From an uncultured Alistipes sp. (GTDB lineage Bacteria > Bacteroidota > Bacteroidia > Bacteroidales > Rikenellaceae), in the NCBI GenBank assembly GCA_900545315.1, contig UQYM01000001.1:62001-126000 (forward strand): a stretch of DNA of 64,000 nucleotides, given 5' to 3'. This document shows positions 26,717 through 35,767 of the stretch, one piece after another. Position 1 is the first letter of the stretch. Each line of letters begins with the position of its first letter. The translations under genes and the position numbers were made by a program. The notes beneath the pieces were generated by a model. It saw nothing but the letters and a program-made list of their open reading frames with translations, had not been told where the DNA came from and searched no databases.

Positions 26717-26748
26717 AAGGCGGAGACTGCAAACACAGCCTCCGCCTT
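26717..26748 (-). terminator. Terminator after glutamine synthetase III gene
   Basis: Arms 26718-26729 and 26736-26747 pair 11 of 12 bases (GGCGGAG/CTCCGCC core) with a 6-base loop. On the minus strand a run TTTTCTT follows. Confidence 0.8.
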
Positions 26749-26773
26749 CTGTTTGTCGGCAGTATGTACGCTG

Positions 26774-28960
26774 TTAATTGATTGTCATCATTTCGCGATA
26801 TTTCGGAAGCGGCCACAGCTCGTCATCAACAATTAGCTCCAATTTGTCAATGGCCTGACGAATGACCATCATGATCGGCCGCACCTCATTCCAGTAACCA
26901 TTGGCCCGCTCTTCAATATCTTCGGTATTGTTGTATTTTTTACGGGCGTTGATCATCTGGCGATTGTGCTCCCGAATCGATTTGACATACTTGGCAATTT
27001 TGGAAATGGTCAGGATCTCCTCCGAAGCCAACTCCTGATACTCCTCGGGCATAATGTCTTTCAGCCCCTGTACGTTCTGAATCAAAATGTTTTGATATTT
27101 GATCGCAGTCGGTACGATGTGGTTGGCTGCCATATCGGCCAGTACCCGTGATTCGATCTGAATCTTTTTGATCAGGATTTCCAAGTTAATCTCATAGCGG
27201 GCATGGATCTCCGATTCGCTGTACACACCATGTTTGAGCAAAAGTTTCTTGTATTCGGGACGGTTAAACAGTTTAAAGGCCTCCGGAATGCTACTGATTC
27301 CTTCCAACCCACGTCGTGCCGCTTCATCAAGCCACTCCTGACTGTAACCGTTCCCTTCGAAACGGATCTTTTTCGAAGCGATAATGTATTTGCGAATCAC
27401 TTGCAAAATCGCTTCATCCTTTTTGATCCCTTTATCGATCAGTTTATCCACCTCCTTTTTGAACTGGATCAACTCCTCGGCCATGGCCGTATTGATTACG
27501 GTCAAAGGAGCTGCGCAGGTGTACGACGAACCGGTGGCCCGGAACTCAAATCGGTTACCGGTAAAGGCAAACGGCGAGGTGCGGTTGCGGTCGGTATTGT
27601 CCAACAGAATGTCGGGAATCTTACCGATGTCGAGTTTGATATCGGTCTTTTCATCGGGAGTCATCTTTTTGTCACTCACACGCTCTTCCAGCGAATCAAG
27701 CATTGCAGAGAGGGTCGATCCGGTAAATACCGACATCACGGCCGGTGGCGCTTCGTGAGCTCCCAAACGGTGTGAATTCGACTGTGTAGCGATCGAAGCC
27801 ATGAACAGTGAACCATAGTCGTTGGCTGCTTTGATGGCGCAGACAAAGAAGGTGAGGAACTGGATGTTGTTTTTGGGCGTTTTGCCCGGCGCCAACAGAT
27901 TGACTCCGGTGTCGGTCATCATCGACCAGTTGCAGTGTTTTCCTGAACCATTAACCCCTGCAAACGGTTTTTCATGGAACAGGACGCGCAATTTATGTTT
28001 GAGAGCAATCTTACGCATGACGGTCATCAACAGCGTGTTGTGATCGACAGCGATGTTGGCCTCTTCGAACATCGGTGCACATTCGAACTGATTGGGAGCT
28101 ACCTCATTGTGGCGAGTTTTGATGGGAATCCCCAAACGATATGCCTGCTCTTCGAACTCCTTCATGAATTCCAGTACACGGCCTGGAATTGCACCGAAAT
28201 AGTGATCATCGAGTTGTTGATCTTTGGCGGCAATGTGTCCCATCAGCGTACGACCGGTCTGCATCAGATCGGGGCGAGCTAGGAACAGTGCTTCGTCAAC
28301 CAGGAAATATTCCTGTTCCCAACCTAAGGTTACGTTGACCTTTTTGACATCCTTGTCGAAATATTGGCAAACATCTTCGGCAGCTTTTCCTACGGTTTGC
28401 AGGGATTTGAGCAGGGGCGTTTTGAAGTCGAGTGCTTCACCGGTGTAGGCGATAAAGATACTGGGAATGCAGAGCGTCTTATCCAGAATGAAGGCTGGCG
28501 AAGAGGGATCCCATGCGGAGTAACCTCGAGCTTCGAACGTATTACGCAATCCACCGTTGGGGAAGCTGGAGGCATCTGGCTCCTGTTGAACGAGCAGCTC
28601 GCCTTTGAAGGTTTCGAATGAACCGCCCCCTTGCATCGGTTCAAAAAAGGCGTCGTGTTTTTCTGCAGTTGAATCGTTCAGTGGTTGGAACCAGTGTGAA
28701 TAGTGAGTAGCACCGCGTTCCAGCGCCCAGTTCATCATGCCTTGAGCGATCTGATTGGCGAATTTGCGGTCGATACGACGCCCTTCGTCAATGGCATTGC
28801 ACAGACTTTCGTAGGCATCTTTGGCAATGTATTGACGCATCGTTTCTCGGTCGAACACATCTGCACCAAAGTAGCTGGATATTTTTTTGTCGGATAGTTT
28901 GGTCTCGATCAATTCCCGTCGGGAAATTTCATCCAATGCATTGAATCGTAAAATTGCCAT
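26774..28960 (-). CDS. glnN: Glutamine synthetase type III
   Basis: 728 residues, the length of GSIII rather than the 440-470 of GSI. Typical family stretches include FEPMQGGGSFETFKGELL, RHNEVAPNQFECAP, GSGKHCNWSM and RLGAHEAPPA. It makes glutamine from glutamate, ammonia and ATP as a large oligomer and is the main ammonia-assimilating synthetase of many gut Bacteroidetes. It is monocistronic, with its own promoter (TACATTTG at 28996-28989) and terminator. Confidence 0.97.
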   Translation of the reverse strand: MAILRFNALDEISRRELIETKLSDKKISSYFGADVFDRETMRQYIAKDAYESLCNAIDEGRRIDRKFANQIAQGMMNWALERGATHYSHWFQPLNDSTAEKHDAFFEPMQGGGSFETFKGELLVQQEPDASSFPNGGLRNTFEARGYSAWDPSSPAFILDKTLCIPSIFIAYTGEALDFKTPLLKSLQTVGKAAEDVCQYFDKDVKKVNVTLGWEQEYFLVDEALFLARPDLMQTGRTLMGHIAAKDQQLDDHYFGAIPGRVLEFMKEFEEQAYRLGIPIKTRHNEVAPNQFECAPMFEEANIAVDHNTLLMTVMRKIALKHKLRVLFHEKPFAGVNGSGKHCNWSMMTDTGVNLLAPGKTPKNNIQFLTFFVCAIKAANDYGSLFMASIATQSNSHRLGAHEAPPAVMSVFTGSTLSAMLDSLEERVSDKKMTPDEKTDIKLDIGKIPDILLDNTDRNRTSPFAFTGNRFEFRATGSSYTCAAPLTVINTAMAEELIQFKKEVDKLIDKGIKKDEAILQVIRKYIIASKKIRFEGNGYSQEWLDEAARRGLEGISSIPEAFKLFNRPEYKKLLLKHGVYSESEIHARYEINLEILIKKIQIESRVLADMAANHIVPTAIKYQNILIQNVQGLKDIMPEEYQELASEEILTISKIAKYVKSIREHNRQMINARKKYNNTEDIEERANGYWNEVRPIMMVIRQAIDKLELIVDDELWPLPKYREMMTIN

Positions 28961-28988
28961 AAATTATTTTGTAGTAGGGTTATTGAAG

Positions 28989-29020
28989 CAAATGTAGAGA
29001 AAAATAGTATGAAAAAAACA
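28989..29020 (-). promoter_or_regulatory. Predicted glnN promoter
   Basis: TACATTTG (28996-28989 on the minus strand) is a consensus -7 box 28 bp before the start codon. About 20 bp upstream is not a TTG but the T-run of the preceding terminator, so terminator and -33 region overlap. Confidence 0.55.
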
Positions 29021-29046
29021 TTTGCCCCTATGAAAATCAGGGGCAA
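29012..29046 (-). terminator. Terminator of the M23 peptidase pair
   Basis: On the minus strand TTGCCCCT (29046-29039) pairs with AGGGGCAA (29029-29022), followed after 3 bases by seven T (29018-29012). Confidence 0.8.
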
Positions 29047-29075
29047 TATCTAAATTCATTTCAAAGTGAACAAAA

Positions 29076-30050
29076 TTAGTCGAACGATTGCATTCCGCTC
29101 ATAGCGATACGGATAATCTTCCGGTAGTCTTTATAATCCAGCTCCATGAAGAAGTAGTGAACCGGATCGACCCGCATGCCATTATGGATAATTTCGTAAT
29201 GGAGGTGGGGCGCCAGTGACAGACCTGTATTCCCCGATTGGGCAATGATGTCGCCACGACGAACTTTTTGTCCGGCTCGTACATATATTTTACCCAAATG
29301 GCTGTAAGAGGTTTGATAACCGTTGCCGTGATTAATGATTACCGTGTTACCCGACGAGGCCCGTTGGGTGATGACCCGACTTACCTGTCCGTCTGCCGTC
29401 GCAAAGACGCGGGATCCTTCGCTGACCGTGTAATCGACACCTTGGTGTGCCGTCAATGTTTTGTAAAACGGGTGGATACGCATACCGTATGAAGCGGTCA
29501 GCAGGGTTAAATCCTTATTGATGACCGGTTGGATGGCCGGAATGTTGTTCAGTTTTCCCTTTAATGAATCGACATGTTGTTCCATCTCGGCCACCAAGTA
29601 GAGTTGTTTGCTGGTGCTTTTTTCCAGTGCATTGAGTTTGGAGAAGAAGAGATCTCCCAATTCCCGATTGGTCATGGTCAGCAGTGCGTCGTGTTCGGCC
29701 AGCTCTTTCTCTTCGTTATCGTTGTCAAAGCTATATGGATCCGCCTCAAACAAGGTGCGGAAGACGTGTCGATCTCGTTCAACCACATTGTCCAAAATCT
29801 TCTGTATCGTGTCGTAACGATCGCTCAACTCTTTGTATTCGCTTTTTAATAGCCGGGTCGAGGATTTCATCTTGTATTCGACAGGAGTGTCGAAAAAGAA
29901 TGAGAAAGCAAAATAATAGAGTATAGCCATACCGATCCATGCGAAAATATGGATCACAGCTCGCCAAAATTTCTTTCGGAAAGTGAGCGTCTGCTCATGC
30001 CAGTGTGGCACGAGCTCTTTGAAGCGGATGGGTTGTTTGGGCTGTTCCAT
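29076..30050 (-). CDS. M23 family metallopeptidase, copy 2 of tandem pair
   Basis: 324 residues: a cytoplasmic start, one membrane helix (about 33-50), a coiled-coil-like stalk (60-150) and a C-terminal LytM/M23 domain. Zinc ligands are intact in HQGVDYT and HLHYE. Such enzymes cut peptide cross-links of peptidoglycan, and the domain should face the periplasm. The upstream gene encodes a clear paralogue of the same layout 5 bp away. They may act as a hetero-pair in envelope growth or division. Confidence 0.88.
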   Translation of the reverse strand: MEQPKQPIRFKELVPHWHEQTLTFRKKFWRAVIHIFAWIGMAILYYFAFSFFFDTPVEYKMKSSTRLLKSEYKELSDRYDTIQKILDNVVERDRHVFRTLFEADPYSFDNDNEEKELAEHDALLTMTNRELGDLFFSKLNALEKSTSKQLYLVAEMEQHVDSLKGKLNNIPAIQPVINKDLTLLTASYGMRIHPFYKTLTAHQGVDYTVSEGSRVFATADGQVSRVITQRASSGNTVIINHGNGYQTSYSHLGKIYVRAGQKVRRGDIIAQSGNTGLSLAPHLHYEIIHNGMRVDPVHYFFMELDYKDYRKIIRIAMSGMQSFD

Positions 30051-30055
30051 GGTCT

Positions 30056-31024
30056 CTATTCCGTTTCGTAGGTGGTGGCTTGTGCCGATTCGACAATCTT
30101 GTTGAACTCCTCTTCACTCATATCACGACTGAAGTAATTGAGCGGATCCACCGGCAATCCGCGATAGATCACTTCGTAGTGCAGGTGTGGTCCGGTAGAA
30201 CGGCCCGTGCTGCCCACCTCGCCAATCAACTCACCCCGGCGAACGTATTGTCCCGGACCAACCAGAATCTTGCTCAGATGGGCGTATCGGGTTTTGTATC
30301 CGAAACCGTGGTTGATCAGTATCTGTTTGCCGTAGCCGCTGACTCCCTCTTTATCGAATGCAATAAAGCCATTGCCGGTGGCGTACACCGGATCGCCGAT
30401 ATGACCTCCGAGATCGATCCCTTTGTGACCGGCAATCCGGCCGGTAATTGGATGACGACGTGTACCGAATGCGCCGATATGCCCGCGAAGATTCCGTTTG
30501 TTGATCGGCCAGATGGCCGGAATGGATTCGGCCATCAGCTCTTTGTTTTTACTCAGCTCCTCCAATTCGTCCAGAGATTTGGACTCTAAATAGAGCAAAC
30601 GGGTCATGGCATCGAGCTCTTTCCATGTGGAGAGCATCAGCGGCGTGTAAAGATCGTTTTGCAGATGGCTGTATTTACTGTCCGGATAGGGGGTGAAAAC
30701 GCCCTGAATATTGGTTGTGTCACTACCGAAGAGCGGTCGGTAAACGCTGTTGTCGCGGTGACGAATCTCTTCGAGACGAGCCGTTGCGGCCTGAAGTTTG
30801 TCATCGAGAATATTGTATTTGATCAGCAGTTCGTTGTTGTCACGGCTGATCCGATACATTTTGGGCGTATAGAAAAAGAAGGAGAAAAGCAGATTAACAA
30901 TCGAGGCCAAAATAAAACCGATCAGGATCTTGCGCAACAGACGGTAGAATTTGATCCGGAACGGTATGGTCATCACCTCGTAAGTGAGGGTCTGAGGGTT
31001 GAATTTATATCGATTTTTGGCCAT
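30056..31024 (-). CDS. M23 family metallopeptidase, copy 1 of tandem pair
   Basis: From the ATG at 31024 the protein has 322 residues. It has the same plan as its neighbour: FRIKFYRLLRKILIGF before one membrane helix, FSFFFYTPKMYRIS after it, a stalk, and an M23 domain with HKGIDLG and HLHYE. All zinc ligands are present, so it should be active against peptidoglycan. The shared FSFFF-TP segment in both copies indicates tandem duplication. A GTGCA-N3-TGCAC repeat lies just upstream, within 15 bp of the start codon. Confidence 0.88.
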   Translation of the reverse strand: MAKNRYKFNPQTLTYEVMTIPFRIKFYRLLRKILIGFILASIVNLLFSFFFYTPKMYRISRDNNELLIKYNILDDKLQAATARLEEIRHRDNSVYRPLFGSDTTNIQGVFTPYPDSKYSHLQNDLYTPLMLSTWKELDAMTRLLYLESKSLDELEELSKNKELMAESIPAIWPINKRNLRGHIGAFGTRRHPITGRIAGHKGIDLGGHIGDPVYATGNGFIAFDKEGVSGYGKQILINHGFGYKTRYAHLSKILVGPGQYVRRGELIGEVGSTGRSTGPHLHYEVIYRGLPVDPLNYFSRDMSEEEFNKIVESAQATTYETE

Positions 31025-31037
31025 CAAATCATTTTCT

Positions 31038-31050
31038 GTGCACTCTGCAC
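31038..31050. promoter_or_regulatory. GTGCA-N3-TGCAC inverted repeat, copy 2
   Basis: A perfect inverted repeat, 2 bp downstream of the -7 box of the M23 promoter. The placement is identical to copy 1 at the arginine decarboxylase promoter (2222-2234). The repeat covers the expected transcription start and ends 13 bp before the ATG. Confidence 0.55.
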
Positions 31051-31052
31051 AA

Positions 31053-31083
31053 CAAAATTAGACGATTTTATGTAATTTTACAA
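31053..31083 (-). promoter_or_regulatory. Predicted promoter of the M23 peptidase pair
   Basis: On the minus strand, TTG (31083-31081), a 20-bp spacer and TAATTTTG (31060-31053) fit the Bacteroidetes consensus. A plus-strand TAATTTTA (31073-31080) could be the -7 box of divergent alaS, making the two promoters overlap. Confidence 0.65.
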
Positions 31084-31139
31084 CCTCTTTTTGAACGCAT
31101 AATATTAACGCTGCAAAACAGCCGGATAGTATATCTGTT

Positions 31140-33767
31140 ATGGACTCGAATCAAATCAGAACAACATTTCTCGATTTTTTCAAGAGCAAGGGACATCTGA
31201 TTGTACCTTCTGCTCCGATGGTGGTCAAAAATGATCCTACCTTGATGTTTACCAATGCGGGTATGAACCAGTTCAAGGATATTTTCCTGGGCAACTCGCC
31301 GATCAAACACAATCGGGTCGCCGATTCGCAAAAGTGCTTGCGTGTGTCGGGTAAACACAATGACCTCGAAGAGGTGGGGCATGATACCTATCACCATACG
31401 ATGTTCGAGATGTTAGGTAACTGGTCTTTTGGAGATTACTTCAAGAAAGAGGCCATTTCATGGGCTTGGGAGTTGCTGGTCGACGTGTATGGATTGCCGA
31501 AGGATCGACTCTATGCAACTGTATTTGAAGGGAGTCCCGAAGAGGGGATCGACCGTGACAGTGAAGCCTACAATTATTGGAAACAGTTTCTGCCTGAAGA
31601 TCATATTCTGTTGGGAAACAAGCATGATAACTTCTGGGAGATGGGCGATACCGGTCCATGTGGCCCCTGTAGCGAGATCCATTACGATTTGCGTAACGAA
31701 GAGGAGCGTGCGAAGATCCCCGGTCGCGAACTGGTCAATGCCGGTCATCCGCAGGTGATCGAGATTTGGAATCTGGTCTTCATGCAGTTCAACCGCAAAG
31801 CCAACGGACAACTCGAGCCGCTGCCCTCGCATCATGTTGATACCGGTATGGGCTTTGAACGTCTGTGTATGGTGTTGCAGGGCAAGCAGAGCAATTACGA
31901 TACGGATGTTTTCCAGCCTACGATTCAGCGCTTGGCTGCGATGGCCGGGAAACAGTACGGTGTGGATCCCAAAGCGGATGTGGCCATGCGTGTGATTGCC
32001 GATCACCTCAGAGCAATCGCCTTCTCGATTGCGGATGGCCAGTTGCCTTCGAATGTTAAAGCGGGTTATGTGATCCGTCGTATTTTGCGTCGTGCAGTAC
32101 GTTACGGATACACCTACTTAGGCTTTAACGAACCGTTCATGTGCAAATTGGTGGATGGTTTGGTGCAGCAGATGGGAAATCAGTTCCCCGAACTGAAGGC
32201 ACAGCAAGAGTTGATTACCAAGGTGATTGCCGAGGAGGAGAGCGCATTTTTACGTACGTTGGCAACCGGCATCAACCTGATGGATGGCGTGATGGCGAAA
32301 GCAAAAACAGACCATAAAGATACGATTAGCGGCAGTGATGCGTTCTTGTTGTATGATACGTATGGATTCCCGATCGATTTGATCGAGTTGATCGCACATG
32401 AAAACGGCATGAAGGTTGATCTCGACGCATACGGTAAGGAGTTGCAGAAACAGAAGGAGCGTTCCCGCAATGCTGCGGCTGTCGATACGGATGATTGGGT
32501 GGAGCTCTTCCCGATCGATGAGAGCAAGTTCGTAGGCTATGATACGTTGGAGGCCGATGTGCGGATTTCACGTTACCGTCGGGTAAAGACGAAAAATAAG
32601 ACCTATTACCAATTAGTATTTGATCAGACTCCGTTCTACGGCAATTCTGGCGGACAGGTTGGGGATAAAGGTGTTATCACCGCAAACGGTGAGACGATTC
32701 GCATCACGGACACCCAAAAGGAGAATAACCTGACGGTTCATCTGGTGGATCAATTGCCTGAGGATGTTACGGCTACCTTCCATGCTGTGGTTGATAAGGA
32801 GTTGCGTGCTGGCAGTGCCAATAATCATACGGCAACCCACTTGCTGCACAAGGCGTTGCGTACGGTGTTAGGAACGCACGTTGAGCAGAAAGGATCGTTG
32901 GTAACGCCAGAGTATTTGCGTTTTGACTTTTCGCACTTCCAGAAGGTGACCGATGAGCAGATCCGCGAAGTGGAGCGTTTGGTCAATCGGGATATTCGGG
33001 CCAATTATTCGCTTGAGGAGCGTCGCGATTGCCCGATTGATGAAGCTCGTACCCTCGGGGCCATGATGTTGTTCGGTGAAAAATATGGTGATCGTGTCCG
33101 TGTAGTCAAGTATGGCGATTCGGTAGAGTTGTGCGGTGGTACTCACGTTTCTGCGACCGGAAACATCGGATTCTTCAAAATCTTGGGTGAAAGCGCTATT
33201 TCGGCTGGCGTTCGTCGTATTGAGGCGGTTACGGGGGCTCCTGCTGAAGAGTTTGTCTATCATTTGGAAGATCTGCTCAAATCGGTTCAGAACGCTCTGA
33301 ATAATCCTTCTGTAGAACAGGCTGTTAAACGTCTTTTGGATGAAAATGCAGAGATGAGCCGTCAGATCGAAGAGACAAAACAGGAACGTATTGCCACTTT
33401 GAGAGAGACTCTTGCCAAAACATGTGTCGAGGAGGATGGTATGATGCTGATTGCTCGTCAGATTCCTGCTACGGCAGATGTTATTAAGAATGTAGCGTTT
33501 GGTATCAAACCGCAATTCCCGAATTTGGTTTTGGTGGCCGGTTCAACAGTAGGAGGTAAGGTGACCTTGACCATTATGTTGGGTGATGATATCGTAGCCA
33601 AAGGGGTAAATGCTGCTCAGGTGGTTCGCGAAGCCGCTAAAGAGATCAACGGTGGCGGTGGCGGCCAACCCTTCTTTGCAACAGCCGGCGGTAAAAAGGA
33701 GGATGGAATCGAAGCCGCTATTTTGCGAGCTGTCGAGTTGATTCGTGCTCAGCTTGCCGGAAAGTAA
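31140..33767 (+). CDS. alaS: Alanine--tRNA ligase
   Basis: 875 residues with all AlaRS parts: the catalytic domain (FLDFFKSKGH, FTNAGMNQFKDIFLG, DTGPCGPCSEI), the editing domain (HTATHLLHKAL and CGGTH, which form the zinc site), and a C-terminal C-Ala domain with GGGGGQPFFATAGG. It charges tRNA-Ala and clears Ser/Gly mischarging. The gene is divergent from the M23 pair. Confidence 0.98.
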   Translation: MDSNQIRTTFLDFFKSKGHLIVPSAPMVVKNDPTLMFTNAGMNQFKDIFLGNSPIKHNRVADSQKCLRVSGKHNDLEEVGHDTYHHTMFEMLGNWSFGDYFKKEAISWAWELLVDVYGLPKDRLYATVFEGSPEEGIDRDSEAYNYWKQFLPEDHILLGNKHDNFWEMGDTGPCGPCSEIHYDLRNEEERAKIPGRELVNAGHPQVIEIWNLVFMQFNRKANGQLEPLPSHHVDTGMGFERLCMVLQGKQSNYDTDVFQPTIQRLAAMAGKQYGVDPKADVAMRVIADHLRAIAFSIADGQLPSNVKAGYVIRRILRRAVRYGYTYLGFNEPFMCKLVDGLVQQMGNQFPELKAQQELITKVIAEEESAFLRTLATGINLMDGVMAKAKTDHKDTISGSDAFLLYDTYGFPIDLIELIAHENGMKVDLDAYGKELQKQKERSRNAAAVDTDDWVELFPIDESKFVGYDTLEADVRISRYRRVKTKNKTYYQLVFDQTPFYGNSGGQVGDKGVITANGETIRITDTQKENNLTVHLVDQLPEDVTATFHAVVDKELRAGSANNHTATHLLHKALRTVLGTHVEQKGSLVTPEYLRFDFSHFQKVTDEQIREVERLVNRDIRANYSLEERRDCPIDEARTLGAMMLFGEKYGDRVRVVKYGDSVELCGGTHVSATGNIGFFKILGESAISAGVRRIEAVTGAPAEEFVYHLEDLLKSVQNALNNPSVEQAVKRLLDENAEMSRQIEETKQERIATLRETLAKTCVEEDGMMLIARQIPATADVIKNVAFGIKPQFPNLVLVAGSTVGGKVTLTIMLGDDIVAKGVNAAQVVREAAKEINGGGGGQPFFATAGGKKEDGIEAAILRAVELIRAQLAGK

Positions 33768-33851
33768 TACAGCACCGTGGAGCGTCAATCTCCATTAAAG
33801 AACTTGAAAGAAGATAGATAAGAAAACCTTATATTAAAAGCATTTGTTGTT

Positions 33852-35381
33852 ATGGCAAACAAAGTATTGCTGATGATTTTGGATGGCTGGGGAATTGGTG
33901 ACCACGGCCATGATGATGTTGTGTATTGCGCTCATCCCGAGTATATTACGGGTTTGGGGCAGAAATATCCCCATGCACAGTTGCGTACGGACGGCGAAAA
34001 TGTCGGTCTGCCCAACGGTCAGATGGGTAACTCGGAGGTAGGACACCTCAATATCGGTGCAGGTCGTGTCGTTTACCAGGATTTGGTTAAGATCAATATG
34101 GCCTGCCGGGACAACTCAATTCTGAAGAATCCTGAAATTGTCAAAGCCTTTACCTATGCCAAAGAGAGTGGCAAACAGGTACATTTTATGGGGCTGTTGT
34201 CCAATGGTGGAGTACACAGTTCACTGGATCATGTTCTCAAGCTGTGTGACATTGCGAAAGAGTATGGTGTCAGTGACCGTACCTTTGTTCACTGCTTTAT
34301 GGATGGTCGTGATACCGATCCTCACAGCGGCAAGGGCTTTGTGGAGACCCTCGCTAATCATCTGAAAGTCTCTGGCGGCAAGATTGCTTCGATTGTCGGT
34401 CGTTACTATGCAATGGACCGTGATAAACGTTGGGAACGTGTCAAAGAGGCTTATGATCTGTTGGTTAACGGAGTCGGTGAAGCAGCCTCGGACCCGGTGG
34501 CTGCGGTCCAGAAATCGTATGATGAAGGGGTTACCGATGAGTTTATCAAACCAATCGCTTGCGTTGGTGCTGATGGCAAACCTCAGGGTTTGATTCAGCC
34601 GGATGATCTGGTTATTTTCTGCAACTTCCGTAACGACCGTGCCAAAGAGTTGACCATCGTATTGACTCAGGAAGATATGCCCGATTTCGGTATGCACAAA
34701 ATGCCGTTGTATTATTGCTGCATGACTCCGTACGATGCGAAATTCCAGGGCTTGCACATCCTCTTCGACAAAGAGAATGTGAACAATACTATCGGAGAGT
34801 ATGTGGCATCAAAAGGTCTTAAACAGCTGCGTATTGCTGAAACCGAAAAATATGCTCACGTAACTTTCTTCCTCAATGGTGGTCGTGAAGATAAATTTGC
34901 CAACGAGGAGCGTATTCTGATCCCGTCGCCGAAGGTTGCAACCTATGATCTGAAGCCGGAGATGAGTGCCTATGAGGTCAAAGATGCCCTGGTTGCAGAG
35001 TTGAACAAAAAGAAGTTCGATTTTATCTGCTTGAACTTTGCCAATGGCGATATGGTCGGACATACCGGTGTGTATGAGGCCATTGTAAAAGCTGTGAAGG
35101 CTGTTGATGCTTGTGTTCGCGAGGTGGTTGAAGCTGCCAAGGCAAACGGCTATGAGGTGGTACTGATTGCTGACCACGGTAATGCAGACCACGCAGAGAA
35201 TGCCGATGGTACGCCTAATACAGCCCACTCATTGAATCCGGTACCTATTATCGTGGTTTCTGACCGTGTGAAGAGCGTTAAGAATGGCGTTTTGGCTGAT
35301 GTTGCTCCTACCGTTTTGAAACTGATGGGTCTGGAACAGCCTGCCGAGATGACCGGTAAAGTGCTTGTTGAGATGAAATAA
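33852..35381 (+). CDS. gpmI: 2,3-bisphosphoglycerate-independent phosphoglycerate mutase
   Basis: 509 residues of the alkaline phosphatase superfamily. LDGWGIG carries a metal-binding Asp11, MGNSEVGHLNIGAG carries the phosphoserine nucleophile Ser61, and ADHGNADHAEN carries further metal ligands. It interconverts 3- and 2-phosphoglycerate in glycolysis and needs Mn2+. It follows alaS by 84 bp and ends at a strong terminator. Confidence 0.97.
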   Translation: MANKVLLMILDGWGIGDHGHDDVVYCAHPEYITGLGQKYPHAQLRTDGENVGLPNGQMGNSEVGHLNIGAGRVVYQDLVKINMACRDNSILKNPEIVKAFTYAKESGKQVHFMGLLSNGGVHSSLDHVLKLCDIAKEYGVSDRTFVHCFMDGRDTDPHSGKGFVETLANHLKVSGGKIASIVGRYYAMDRDKRWERVKEAYDLLVNGVGEAASDPVAAVQKSYDEGVTDEFIKPIACVGADGKPQGLIQPDDLVIFCNFRNDRAKELTIVLTQEDMPDFGMHKMPLYYCCMTPYDAKFQGLHILFDKENVNNTIGEYVASKGLKQLRIAETEKYAHVTFFLNGGREDKFANEERILIPSPKVATYDLKPEMSAYEVKDALVAELNKKKFDFICLNFANGDMVGHTGVYEAIVKAVKAVDACVREVVEAAKANGYEVVLIADHGNADHAENADGTPNTAHSLNPVPIIVVSDRVKSVKNGVLADVAPTVLKLMGLEQPAEMTGKVLVEMK

Positions 35382-35400
35382 ACGTTTCAGTTAATAAGTA

Positions 35401-35438
35401 AATGCGGCGTGAACATTATGTTTCACGCCGCATTTTTT
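35401..35438 (+). terminator. Terminator after gpmI
   Basis: A perfect 13-bp stem (AATGCGGCGTGAA with TTCACGCCGCATT) and 8-base loop, then T6. Confidence 0.93.
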
Positions 35439-35767
35439 GTATCGGGTTGTTGTGTGTAGAGCTGCGCTTCAAGTGGTGTGGATCTTGATTGTCGGTATAT
35501 GGGAATAGAGAACCTGAAGACCTTATATTTATTATGTAAAGGGAGGTTAGGGGGCGATCCTATTTGATAATGATTCTGCGATTGGTTAGGAAGCAATCGT
35601 TTGTTCTCAGCAGTAGGTTGCGGGTCGAAATCGATTCCCCCTGCGCAACGAATGCACGAGAGATGAGGGGGCATGTCTGGAGACAGAAACGGTACCCCAT
35701 ATAAGGTTATAATGGTTCTGGTGCAGGGAACCCCATTCGTACAGGATCGAACAGGAATGTATGCCCC
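35439..35767. other. Intergenic region between convergent gpmI and tcdA
   Basis: About 330 bp with no gene, RNA or repeat I can support. No clear terminator for the minus-strand tcdA unit is visible. Confidence 0.5.

Noticed and set aside
31441..34757. Long antisense frames opposite alaS and gpmI (and similar ones opposite recA, RSH and ribosomal genes)
   Set aside because: They are shadows caused by codon bias of strongly conserved genes on the other strand.
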